DNA of 64,000 nucleotides from Paractinoplanes durhamensis (GTDB taxonomy: Bacteria; Actinomycetota; Actinomycetes; Mycobacteriales; Micromonosporaceae), in NCBI RefSeq assembly GCF_016862175.1, contig NZ_BOML01000071.1:62001-126000 (forward strand). The letters are read 5' to 3'. Shown in pieces: positions 24,790 through 32,530 of the stretch. Below the pieces are notes generated by a model. That model saw nothing but the letters and a program-made list of their open reading frames with translations, did not search any database and had not been told where the DNA came from. Positions within the stretch are counted from its first letter, which is position 1, and each line of letters opens with the position of its first letter. A program made the translations under genes and the position numbers.

Positions 24790-24823
24790 GTGCGCCGGCG
24801 GCACCCGAGTGCCGCCGGCGCAC
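24790..24823 (-). terminator. Terminator hairpin after the small secreted peptide gene
   Basis: 15-bp perfect stem (24790-24804 with 24809-24823) around loop CCGA; core GCGCCGGCGGCAC / GTGCCGCCGGCGC. It lies 11 bases downstream of the peptide stop on the minus strand and could also stop traffic from the opposite side. Confidence 0.75.
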
Positions 24824-24833
24824 GCGCTGCCGA

Positions 24834-24986
24834 TCAGACGCAGCGCTTCAGGAAGTCGTCCCAGGTGGTGCTGGCCGGGCAGTCGTAGGCGACCGACGAG
24901 GAGGCAGCGGGAGCGAACTGGCCGGTGAGGGCGACCGCGACGGCCGCGATGAGAGTCACGAGAAGGTGCCGATGACGTGCGCGCAT
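24834..24986 (-). CDS. 50-residue secreted peptide with two cysteines
   Basis: ATG at 24986, preceded by AAGGAAAGG, a strong ribosome-binding site; a longer open frame upstream has no such site. Signal peptide RHRHLLVTLIAAVAVALTG with a likely cut after QFAPAASS or SSVA, leaving about 20-26 residues ending YDCPASTTWDDFLKRCV. The two Cys are 12 residues apart, with an aromatic residue and WDD between them, somewhat like a minimal chitin-binding (CxxGxxW...C) motif. It has its own terminator and, 176-230 bp upstream, two NrtR-like palindromes. The function is unknown: signal, binding or antimicrobial peptide. Confidence 0.7.
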   Translation of the reverse strand: MRARHRHLLVTLIAAVAVALTGQFAPAASSSVAYDCPASTTWDDFLKRCV

Positions 24987-25161
24987 GACCTTTCCTTTCG
25001 AGGAAGGTTGCGGTGGGAGGTGGGGCGGCACACGCGATCGCCTGATCCGGCCGAACCGTGGCGAGGGAGGCTGGCCGGCCTCCCCGCGCATGCCGTACGC
25101 GCGCTCGACAGCACGCCCGCGCCCCGTCCCGGGTCGTACGCCTCGGTGCGGAACTCAGGTC

Positions 25162-25182
25162 TTACTGTCAGCCTGACACTAA
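25162..25182. promoter_or_regulatory. NrtR-like palindrome 1
   Basis: TTACTGTC, five bases, GACACTAA. Fits the shared pattern TTAnTGTC-N5-GACAnTAA; near-perfect dyad. Upstream of the secreted peptide gene (minus strand). Confidence 0.75.
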
Positions 25183-25195
25183 CTCCGGCCAGGGC

Positions 25196-25216
25196 TTTGT
25201 GTCAAGAAGACAATAA
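25196..25216. promoter_or_regulatory. NrtR-like palindrome 2
   Basis: TTTGTGTC, five bases, GACAATAA; same half-site spacing as palindrome 1, 34 bp away centre to centre. It ends 8 bases before the stop codon of the SARP gene, so it is not that gene's promoter and more likely serves the peptide gene at 24834-24986. Confidence 0.7.
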
Positions 25217-25223
25217 GAGGGAG

Positions 25224-28154
25224 TCAGGCGGGGCGGCGATCCTCCGGCGGCACGTTTCCCCGGTCGTACAGCTCGGTGATCCGGTTCCGGGCCGCCTTGG
25301 CGGCCGCCTGGTCACCGAGCTTTCGGTACGCGTCGGACAGCGCCGTCTCCACCCGGATCTCCAGCTTGGCCGCCCCGAACGAGCGGATCGGCACCAGCGC
25401 CCGCCGCAACGCGCCCACCCGCTCGGCATCCCGGCCCAGCGACTCCTCCAGCGTCGCGATCGACAGCCCGACCCGGCCCTCCAAGCCGGCGTCCGCGCCG
25501 TCGCGGGCCAGCTCCTCGGCCTCCTCCAGCAACGGCCTGGCCGCACCCGCGTCGCCCCGCGCCAGCGCCAGCTCGCCCAGCCCGTGCAGCGCGTACGCGT
25601 GGGCGAGGCCGGTCTCCGGCGGTGACATCCCGCGCACCTCGTCGAAGGCCGCCCCGGCCGCGGCCAGGTCGCCGCCGCTGAGGTAGGCCTGCCCGAGCCA
25701 GTAGAGCGCGGGCGCGAGCACCCGGGCCGAGCCCTGGGTGCGGGCCATCCGCGCGGCCTCGCGCAGCACCTGCACCGCCGCCTCCGGGTCGCCGCGATCG
25801 AGGTGGGCCTGTCCGATGAAGCGCAGCGCCTGCTGGCTGCCGACGATGTCCCCGCTCTCCTGGTAGTGCACCAGCGCCTCGGTGAACAGCGCCAGCGGCC
25901 GGGCCAGCTCCCCCTTGCGCCGCTGCGCGTTGGCCAGGGTCCGCTGCGCCACCGCGAGGCCGTGCCGCTCGCCGGTCGCGCGCAGCAGCTCCACCGCGTG
26001 CTCCAGCTCGGGCACCCCGGACACCCCGGCACTTCCGCTGGCCACCAGCGGCGGCATGCCCAGCATGGTCAGCACGACGCCCTCGCCGCGGCGGTCCCCG
26101 GCGTCCCGGCAGGCGGCCAGGGCGACCTCGTGGGTGGCCCGCCAGTCGTCGAAGTAGCTGCCGATCGCGTAGAACTCGTGCGCCGAGACGGCCAGGTCCC
26201 AGCACACGTCGGCGCGGCCCAGGGCGGCCGCCTGGTCGACGGCGGCGCGGATGTTGGCCCGCTCGCGGTCGAACCAGGCCCGCGGGTGCGCCGTCGCCGC
26301 GGCCAGCTCGGCGGCCGGGACACCCACGTCCGGCACGTCGCTGTGGGTCACGTCGAAATCCTCGCCGTAGATCGCCGTGTGCGCGTGCCGGGTCAGCGTC
26401 AGCAGGGCCAGGCACACCCGCAGCGGCGCGTCGCCGAGCCCGGCACCCCAGGACGGGCCGGTGGCGGCCAGGCCGTGGGCATACTGCCGGGTCAGATCGT
26501 GGAAGCGGTAACGGGCCACGCCGGGCACCGGGTCGACCATGCCGATCGCGGCCAGCTGGGTCAGGGCCTCGGCGGCGAACGGGCCGGACTCGTCCAGCAC
26601 CGCGGCCGCGGTCCACTCGGCGAACGTCGGCAGGGCGAGCATGCCCAGACCGAGGAACAGCCGGCGGGCTCGTTCGTCGAGCGGGATCAGCCCGGCGCCG
26701 AGGGTGCGGGCCACGCTTTCCTCGCCGTACGCAAATCCCGTCGTTCCTTGTTCTTCGAGACGCTGCAGCAGCTCGCCGGTGGATCGATGGAACGTCTCCA
26801 CCCGCAGCAACGCGGCCATCCGGACGGCGAGCGGCAGCCCGCCGCAGAGCCGGACCACCGCGCCGACCGCGTCCCGCTCCCCCGCCAGGCTGACGTGGTG
26901 GTCGGTGGCGATCCGGGCGAACAGCTGCTCGGCGGTGGCCTCGTCGAAGGCCCCGAGCGGCGGCACGTGGTGGGTGGGCGCGCCGAGGTCCGGCAGCCGG
27001 CGCCGCGAGGTGATCAGGGTGAGGCACTTGCCGCCGCCGGGCAGCAGATCGCGGACCTGAGCGCCGTCGGCGGCGTCGTCGAGCAGGACCAGGACCTGGC
27101 GGCCGGCCATCGTCGAGCGGAACAGCGACGCCCGCTCGGCCCGGCTCTCCGGCACGGCCGGCACCCCCAGCGCGCGGAGGAACTCGGCGAGCACCTCGGC
27201 CGGATCGGCCGGCTGCTCCCGGGTGCCGCGCAGGTCGGCCCAGAGCTGGCCGTCCGGGTAGGTCTCCGCCGCGTCGTGCGCCGCCCCCAGCGCCAGCGCG
27301 GTCTTGCCCATCCCGCCCGGCCCGGAGATCGCCAGCACCGGCAGCTTGGGCCGGCGGAGCAGCCAGAGGATCTCGGCGAGCAGGCCGTCGCGGCCGAGGA
27401 GGTAGGGCGGGCGGGCCGGCAGCTGGCGGGGAACGGTGAGCCCGGGCGCCTCGCCGGTGCTGACCAGCCGGAAGGCGAGATGGCGCAGACTCCGGTCCGG
27501 GGCCTCGCTGGCCTGCTCGTAGCGGTCGAACGCCGGGATGATGTCGGCCGCGTGACCGTCGCGGTAGAGGGCGAGCAGCAGCAGCCGGCAGAGGTTCGCG
27601 TCGGCCGGGTACTCGGCCGCGAACCCGGTCAGCTCCTCCAGCACCTCGGTGTGCGCGCCGCGCTGGACCTCCAGGTCGAACAGCCGGGTGGCGGCCCGCT
27701 TGCGCTGCCGGCGCAGCGCCTCGATCTCGCCGGACAGGGCGTCGACCTGCATGTTGGACAGCGGGCGGCCGGTCCGCCACAGGGCCAGGGCCGCGCGCAG
27801 GGCGGCGACCTCCTCCGCTGAGCCGTCGCGGCGCGCGTCGGCCTGCCGGACCAGCCGGCGGAACGACAGCATGTCGAGGTCGTCGTCGGGCACGACCAAC
27901 TCGTACCCGTAGCGGGGGTGGGTTTTCAGGGCGTCGCCGCAGACCTTGCGGAGCGTGGAGACGGCTTTGTGCAACTGGGCCTGATTGACGCCGTGCTCGC
28001 CCCACCCGGCGGAGATCAACTCCTCGGCCGGCAAGGTTCGGTTCGGTCTAAGCAGGAACGTGGCCAGCACCGCGCGAGCCCGGCCGGAAGGCAGTTCGAC
28101 CAGGTCATCGCCGGTGGTGCTTATCTCTAGATCGCCCAGGACCCGGTAGAGCAT
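25224..28154 (-). CDS. SARP-family regulator with NB-ARC and TPR domains (AfsR-like)
   Basis: 976 residues; ATG at 28154 with AGGA five to six bases upstream gives MLYRVLGDLEIS, the exact normal SARP start. Domains: OmpR-type winged helix (about 1-92, ending THPRYGYELVV), bacterial transcriptional activation domain (about 95-240), NB-ARC ATPase with Walker A SGPGGMGKTALAL (about 276-288), Walker B VLVLLDDAADG (about 350) and GGLPLAVR (about 434), then roughly 380 residues of TPR-like helices (ALHGLGELALARGDAGAARPLLEEAEELA). Such proteins activate secondary-metabolite or developmental genes in response to ATP state. No biosynthetic cluster is visible nearby; its closest same-strand neighbour downstream is the secreted peptide gene. 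Confidence 0.95.
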   Translation of the reverse strand: MLYRVLGDLEISTTGDDLVELPSGRARAVLATFLLRPNRTLPAEELISAGWGEHGVNQAQLHKAVSTLRKVCGDALKTHPRYGYELVVPDDDLDMLSFRRLVRQADARRDGSAEEVAALRAALALWRTGRPLSNMQVDALSGEIEALRRQRKRAATRLFDLEVQRGAHTEVLEELTGFAAEYPADANLCRLLLLALYRDGHAADIIPAFDRYEQASEAPDRSLRHLAFRLVSTGEAPGLTVPRQLPARPPYLLGRDGLLAEILWLLRRPKLPVLAISGPGGMGKTALALGAAHDAAETYPDGQLWADLRGTREQPADPAEVLAEFLRALGVPAVPESRAERASLFRSTMAGRQVLVLLDDAADGAQVRDLLPGGGKCLTLITSRRRLPDLGAPTHHVPPLGAFDEATAEQLFARIATDHHVSLAGERDAVGAVVRLCGGLPLAVRMAALLRVETFHRSTGELLQRLEEQGTTGFAYGEESVARTLGAGLIPLDERARRLFLGLGMLALPTFAEWTAAAVLDESGPFAAEALTQLAAIGMVDPVPGVARYRFHDLTRQYAHGLAATGPSWGAGLGDAPLRVCLALLTLTRHAHTAIYGEDFDVTHSDVPDVGVPAAELAAATAHPRAWFDRERANIRAAVDQAAALGRADVCWDLAVSAHEFYAIGSYFDDWRATHEVALAACRDAGDRRGEGVVLTMLGMPPLVASGSAGVSGVPELEHAVELLRATGERHGLAVAQRTLANAQRRKGELARPLALFTEALVHYQESGDIVGSQQALRFIGQAHLDRGDPEAAVQVLREAARMARTQGSARVLAPALYWLGQAYLSGGDLAAAGAAFDEVRGMSPPETGLAHAYALHGLGELALARGDAGAARPLLEEAEELARDGADAGLEGRVGLSIATLEESLGRDAERVGALRRALVPIRSFGAAKLEIRVETALSDAYRKLGDQAAAKAARNRITELYDRGNVPPEDRRPA

Positions 28155-28343
28155 CGACTGTCCTATTCGCCGTGCCGCCACAACGTCGAGCCGCCACCGT
28201 AGGAGCTTCGCCGGGCCGGCGCCATCACCACGACGGGTAGTTGGCACGCGCGGCGCGGACGGCGCGGAAGCAAACCGGTAGCTCTCCATGACCAAATCGC
28301 GGGGAGCAAGTGCCCCATCAGCCCATCGTGACGGGAGTACGCC

Positions 28344-28895
28344 ATGCCCCACCGCCTGCGCGGCAGCCTGGAACGCCTGACCGACGACGAGAATCGATCG
28401 CTGCGGCCGATCGGCATGAGTGTGCGGGAGGCCGCCGCGCGCACCGGCGTGCTCCTGGACCGGCTGGCCGACACCCCCGGCGTGCGCCTCGTCGCCGCCG
28501 GCGTCCTGGTCGCCGCGGGCGCGCCCCGGATCGGGTTCGCGGTCATCTCGGCCTCCCATCTGCTGCTGGTGGAGTCGGTCGCCTGGCCGGCCGGGGCCTA
28601 CACGGTCACGCCGCAGGGCTTCGTGCTCTGCGACGGCGTCTACATCGGGCAGTCGGTGCACACGCTGGCCGGGTCGGTGCGGACGCTGCGGCGGGTGGCC
28701 GGCCGCCGGGTCGTGGGCGCGGTGGTCGTGGTGCACCCCTCAGGCCCGGGCACGCCGTCGCTGCCGGTCGGGCCGGCCTGGATCCGCCCGGCCGACGTGC
28801 CCGCGCAGATCGCCCGCCGGCTGCTGCTCCGCCACCGCCGAAATACTTATTGTCTAAGTGACAGTAACTCCTGGTATTGTCGGACGCAACGCTGA
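28344..28895 (+). CDS. Hypothetical protein, possibly NERD-like fold
   Basis: 183 residues; ATG at 28344 with GGGAG six bases upstream. A helical N-terminus is followed by a beta-rich core GVRLVAAGVLVAAGAPRIGFAVISASHLLLVESVAWPAG and an Arg-rich segment. The arrangement GxxLLxxxxxP...xxHxxVxxxGVxVxxxK of nuclease-related NERD domains is faintly echoed, but the catalytic Asp/Glu/Lys set is not clear. The last residues (after LLLRHRR) run through an NrtR-like palindrome, so the 3' end doubles as a promoter region for the next gene. No firm family. Confidence 0.6.
   Translation: MPHRLRGSLERLTDDENRSLRPIGMSVREAAARTGVLLDRLADTPGVRLVAAGVLVAAGAPRIGFAVISASHLLLVESVAWPAGAYTVTPQGFVLCDGVYIGQSVHTLAGSVRTLRRVAGRRVVGAVVVVHPSGPGTPSLPVGPAWIRPADVPAQIARRLLLRHRRNTYCLSDSNSWYCRTQR
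28847..28867. promoter_or_regulatory. NrtR-like palindrome 3
   Basis: TTATTGTC, five bases, GACAGTAA (7 of 8 half-site positions symmetric). It lies 49 bp before the ATG of the membrane protein gene at 28916. Its left half is the exact complement of the right half of palindrome 2. Confidence 0.8.
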
Positions 28896-28915
28896 CTCTC
28901 GGTTAGGCGGTCGCG

Positions 28916-29653
28916 ATGCGCATCTGGCAATCCCTCGATCTCGTGGCCACCCTCGCCATCTCCCTCACCATCGGTGCGCTCGGCATGCTCGACCTCGCCG
29001 ACGGCCCGATCCTGGCCGGCGCCACGCTGGCCACCCTCGGCGTCCTCGCGGCCGGTGCGCTGCACTCCCGGTTCCAGATAAGCGACCTGCTGCGGATCAC
29101 CCGGCAGTCGCTCGTCGACCCGCCGGCCGCCGACCGGCTGCTGCACCCGTCCACCTCGGGCGTCGACGCCGACCTGGCCGGCGCGCGGACGATCGACATC
29201 GTCGGCGTCACCCTCAACCGGACGGTCCGCAACCACGCGACGGCCCTCGCCCAGTGCCTGCGGCGCGGCGGCACCGTGCGGGTCGCGGTGATCGATCCGC
29301 ACGGCGAGGTGCTGCACGAGGCCGCCCGGCGAAGCACCGCGCCGGACACCGCCGAGCTCTTCGCGCACCGGCTGCGCCCCACCCTCGACCTGCTCGGCGA
29401 GCTGGCGGCGGCCGGCCACGGCCGGATCGAGGTGCGCCTGCTCGATTTCGTGCCGGCCTTCGGCCTGCTCGCCGCGGGCGACCGGCTGTGCGTGGACATC
29501 TACTCGCACACGTTCGGCGGCCCGGAGCCGGCGCTGACTTTGCAGGCCGGCCGCGACCACATCTGGTACCAGCATTTCCGCGGCGAGTTCGAGCAGATCT
29601 GGGCGGCCGGGCGTTTGTGTCAAAACGACAATTTGCGTACGCTCGCCGAATGA
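28916..29653 (+). CDS. Membrane-anchored protein of unknown function upstream of nrtR
   Basis: 245 residues from ATG at 28916. Two N-terminal membrane helices (LDLVATLAISLTIGALGML and GPILAGATLATLGVLAAGAL) lead to a cytoplasmic domain: ARTIDIVGVTLNRTVRNHATALAQCLRRGGTVRVAVIDP, then IEVRLLDFVPAFGLLAAGDRLCVDIYSHTFGG and WYQHFRGEFEQIW. The order of elements recalls phospholipase-D-like folds that bind or cleave phosphodiesters, but no HKD motif is present. The stop overlaps the nrtR start (ATGA), and an NrtR-like palindrome sits in front of the gene, so it is a probable regulon member and might act on a nucleotide or NAD-related ligand. Confidence 0.65.
   Translation: MRIWQSLDLVATLAISLTIGALGMLDLADGPILAGATLATLGVLAAGALHSRFQISDLLRITRQSLVDPPAADRLLHPSTSGVDADLAGARTIDIVGVTLNRTVRNHATALAQCLRRGGTVRVAVIDPHGEVLHEAARRSTAPDTAELFAHRLRPTLDLLGELAAAGHGRIEVRLLDFVPAFGLLAAGDRLCVDIYSHTFGGPEPALTLQAGRDHIWYQHFRGEFEQIWAAGRLCQNDNLRTLAE
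29614..29634. promoter_or_regulatory. NrtR-like palindrome 4
   Basis: TTTGTGTC, five bases, GACAATTT; 16 bp before the nrtR ATG and inside the 3' end of the upstream gene. Outer bases are less symmetric than in palindromes 1 and 3. Suggests autoregulation. Confidence 0.65.
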
Positions 29654-30333
29654 TCGATCGGGATCATCTCTATCTCCGGCTCGCCGTCGACCTCGCCATC
29701 CTCACCGTTCGCGAGGGCACCCTGCAGGTGCTCGTGATCACCCGGGCCAACAAGCCGTTCCAGGGCCGGCCCGCGCTGCCCGGCGGCTTCCTGCGCGGCG
29801 ACGAGGACATCCCCGAGGCCGCCGTCCGCGAGCTGGCCGAGGAGACCGGCCTCGACGGCAGCACCCTCCACCTCGAACAACTCCGGGCGTACGGCGCACC
29901 AAATCGGGACCCGCGTGGCCGGGTGGTCAGCATCGCCTACCTGGCGATCATGCCGGACCTGCCGCTGCCCACCGCCGGCTCGGACGCGAGCAGCGCCGCC
30001 TGGGCCCCGGTCGGCAAGGTGGCCGGCACCCTCTCCTTCGACCACGACGAGATCCTCGCCGAGGCGGTCGAGCGGGCCCGCACCCGCCTGGAGTTCACCA
30101 CCCTGGCGACGACCTTCTGCGCCCCGGCCTTCACCATGGGCGACCTGCGCAATGTGTACGAGGTGGTGTGGGGCCACGAGCTCGACCCGCGCAACTTCAG
30201 CCGCAAGGTGACCAACACCCCCGGCTTCGTCGAGCCGACCGGCGACCGCCGCATCCCCGAGGTGGGCCGCCCGGCGGCCCTCTACCGGGCCGGCGCGGCG
30301 ACGACGCTGAACCCGCCGATCCTGCGGGGCTGA
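29650..30333 (+). CDS. nrtR: NrtR-type Nudix transcriptional regulator
   Basis: 227 residues from ATG at 29650 (ATGA overlap). The N-terminal Nudix domain (about 5-150) has an intact-looking Nudix box, G46 to L68: GGFLRGDEDIPEAAVREL followed by AEETGL. The C-terminal winged helix (about 155-225) contains FTMGDLRNVYEVVWGHELDPRNFSRKV, the diagnostic NrtR DNA-binding segment. NrtR proteins repress NAD-metabolism genes and respond to ADP-ribose; others of this architecture control sugar catabolism. Most NrtR members have lost catalysis, so the kept box is notable. No classical NAD genes are nearby; the four local palindromes suggest the targets are this gene pair and the secreted peptide. Confidence 0.88.
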   Translation: MIDRDHLYLRLAVDLAILTVREGTLQVLVITRANKPFQGRPALPGGFLRGDEDIPEAAVRELAEETGLDGSTLHLEQLRAYGAPNRDPRGRVVSIAYLAIMPDLPLPTAGSDASSAAWAPVGKVAGTLSFDHDEILAEAVERARTRLEFTTLATTFCAPAFTMGDLRNVYEVVWGHELDPRNFSRKVTNTPGFVEPTGDRRIPEVGRPAALYRAGAATTLNPPILRG

Positions 30334-30379
30334 ACGCCCCGGAAGGAATCCGGAAGAACACCGCGACAGACTCCATCCG

Positions 30380-30410
30380 CCGCCCGCTGGGATGGCGGGC
30401 CCGCGGGCGG
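30380..30410. terminator. Possible hairpin between convergent nrtR and nucleosidase-like genes
   Basis: CCGCCCGC (30380-30387) pairs with GCGGGCGG (30403-30410) across a 15-base loop in the 160-bp gap between stops at 30333 and 30494. Weak; the rest of the gap shows nothing else. Confidence 0.35.
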
Positions 30411-30493
30411 CCCGGCGATCCGGCACGCCGGGCCGTCTCGCAGCCAAACGCCCCGGCCGCGGGAAGGTTCCGGCGTGCCCGCCGGTCACGCCC

Positions 30494-32473
30494 TCAGCGG
30501 CGCCCTCGCGCCGGCACGTCGTCCAGCGCCTGCTCCCGCGCGGCGTGGACCACGAATGCGGCGGCGTTGCGAGCGGCCGCCGCCTGATGCTCGTCGGTCT
30601 TGCCGACACCCCAGTCCGAGATCGCCTTGACCACGATCCAATCCACCTCGGCGTCGGCCGCGGCCGCGTAGACGCCGGCACCCTCCATCTCACCGCCGAG
30701 CGCATCGGGCTGCTGGGCGCGCAACTCGTCGACCAGCGCCCGCGAGTTCACCAGGACACTGGCCGAGACCATCGGCCCGAAGTGGACCTCGGCCGTCCCC
30801 CGCCAGGTGCGCCCGGCCGCGCGGAACCCGCTCAACAGGGCCGTCGACGGCGTCACGTAGTCGCCACGAACGAGGACGACCGGGTCGCCGGCCTCCGCCG
30901 GATCGGTCACCTTCCGATGGTCGACGGCACGCAGCTGATCGCAGACCAGCACATCGCCGTACTCGTGCTGGTCCGGCCGGAGGCCGTAACAGATGCCGGC
31001 GAGGATGAGGAAGTCCAGATCCAGCCGGTCGATCAGCGCGGCCGCGGCGATCCCGGCACTGCCCGGCCCCACCGCACCCGGCTCCACCTGGGCGAGCATG
31101 AGCTCGGTGCGGCTCACCACGCCCAGCCGCAGCACGACCTGACCGGCCACCCGGAACGGTTCGGGCTCGCCCTGGTTGACGGCCTGCACCGCCGCGACGA
31201 CCGCGTCCCGCTCGCCTGCGGTGACCACCATGATCAACGTACGGGACCGGTCGTTCAGCAGCCGCCGTGTCTCCCGCAGACGGCTCCGGACGACGTCCCG
31301 CGCCCGGACGTACTGCCGCAGTGCGACGGCCAGGACCAGCACCCCCACCGCCGACATGATGCTGACCAGCCAGCCGATGAGCCAGGCCGGCCAGCTGACC
31401 GGGCTCAACCCGTCCGGGTCGGTGAACAGCAGGCGCTGGGCGAGCCAGCGCAGCGCCGAGCCGTAGGTCACCGGGCGCCCGGCACAGGCGTCGCCGCACG
31501 AAGCTCGTTCCCAGATCGGCACCATGCGGGCGAGCACCAGCAGCACGACGGCCTGGCCGCCCAGATACCAGAGCACGAAGCCGCCCCGGTCGAAGATGCG
31601 GACCGGCTCCCGGACGGCTCGGTGGTCCGACAATCGCACGCTGAGGCCGCCGGCAAGCCGCTCCGACCAGGCGTCGACCTCCGCGCGCATGCCCTCGGTG
31701 GTGACTCCGCGCCGAAGGCAGAGCAACTCCTCGGTGGTCTCCCCGTGCGACATCCGCACGCCGAGGTCCGCCGCCGCCGCCCCGGCCTCGGCCGCCAGCA
31801 ACCGATCGAGCCCACGCCGGACCTCGCGAAGCAACAGCCGGGGCGAGGTCTCGACCTGAACGTGGTGGCAGAGCACCATCGACCAGTTCTCGTACGGCAC
31901 GACCTCGGGTGACCGGCGGCGCATCGCCCGGGCGAACCCGACGAGCGAGCTCGCCACTCCGCAGGCCAGCAGCACGGCCACCGGCACGACCGCGCCCAGA
32001 ACGAGGAACAGCAGGGCCCAGGCGAAGAAGATCGCTCCGGTGGCGGTCCACACCAGATCGGACAGGGCCGCGAGGGCCAGCAACGAGAACGACGGGATCA
32101 GCAGGACCCAGCCGTCCCACCCGCGGACGAGCCGCTGGGCAACGGCAGCCCGCAGGTCGGGCACCGGCCGGGCCGCATCGCCCGGCGGCTGCAACAGGGC
32201 CAGCGAGTCCGGGCCACGCCAGATCAGCCGGCCCTCCCGAGCCGCCGCGTGGAGCAGCAGCGACAGCGGGCCACGGCTGCGAATCACGCCGAGCGTGCCG
32301 CGCGGCCGGACCACGTCGACGGCTTCGCGGCCGAACTCGGACTCCCGGATCGACCGCGCGGCGACCCGGCACTCGGCGAGAGTCAACTCGTTCATCCGCA
32401 CCATCCGATCAGGGCGGTAGATATCCGGTAGGCGGCTCCGGAATCCTCGCGATGACTGATCCACGGCTGCCAC
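30494..32473 (-). CDS. Membrane protein with C-terminal nucleosidase (MTAN/PNP-fold) domain
   Basis: 659 residues from a GTG at 32473; ATGs at 32405 or 32395 are alternatives and no ribosome-binding site decides. A soluble N-terminal ~115 residues is followed by a long hydrophobic block (about 118-180), then membrane helices near 300-325 and 365-395. Residues about 405-650 are a PNP_UDP/MTAN-like domain: LDFLILAGICYGLRPDQHEYGDVLVCDQL, GEMEGAGVYAAA (ribose-binding Met-Glu) and VKAISDWG (catalytic Asp). Such domains cleave N-glycosidic bonds of nucleosides and occur as effectors in bacterial immune proteins. The membrane module plus nucleosidase architecture suggests a membrane-linked sensor-effector. 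It is divergent from the gene at 32531 with 57 bp of AT-rich sequence between. Confidence 0.8.
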   Translation of the reverse strand: MAAVDQSSRGFRSRLPDIYRPDRMVRMNELTLAECRVAARSIRESEFGREAVDVVRPRGTLGVIRSRGPLSLLLHAAAREGRLIWRGPDSLALLQPPGDAARPVPDLRAAVAQRLVRGWDGWVLLIPSFSLLALAALSDLVWTATGAIFFAWALLFLVLGAVVPVAVLLACGVASSLVGFARAMRRRSPEVVPYENWSMVLCHHVQVETSPRLLLREVRRGLDRLLAAEAGAAAADLGVRMSHGETTEELLCLRRGVTTEGMRAEVDAWSERLAGGLSVRLSDHRAVREPVRIFDRGGFVLWYLGGQAVVLLVLARMVPIWERASCGDACAGRPVTYGSALRWLAQRLLFTDPDGLSPVSWPAWLIGWLVSIMSAVGVLVLAVALRQYVRARDVVRSRLRETRRLLNDRSRTLIMVVTAGERDAVVAAVQAVNQGEPEPFRVAGQVVLRLGVVSRTELMLAQVEPGAVGPGSAGIAAAALIDRLDLDFLILAGICYGLRPDQHEYGDVLVCDQLRAVDHRKVTDPAEAGDPVVLVRGDYVTPSTALLSGFRAAGRTWRGTAEVHFGPMVSASVLVNSRALVDELRAQQPDALGGEMEGAGVYAAAADAEVDWIVVKAISDWGVGKTDEHQAAAARNAAAFVVHAAREQALDDVPARGRR

Positions 32474-32530
32474 ATCTTTATTTTATGTCGCCCTGACAGC
32501 AAGCTGCCGGGGCACCAAAGGGATGATCTG

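Noticed and set aside
22031..24928. 965-codon open frame covering the GGDEF/EAL gene
   Set aside because: Runs in another frame of the true gene; the product is a low-complexity Arg/Pro/Ala chain without domain motifs.
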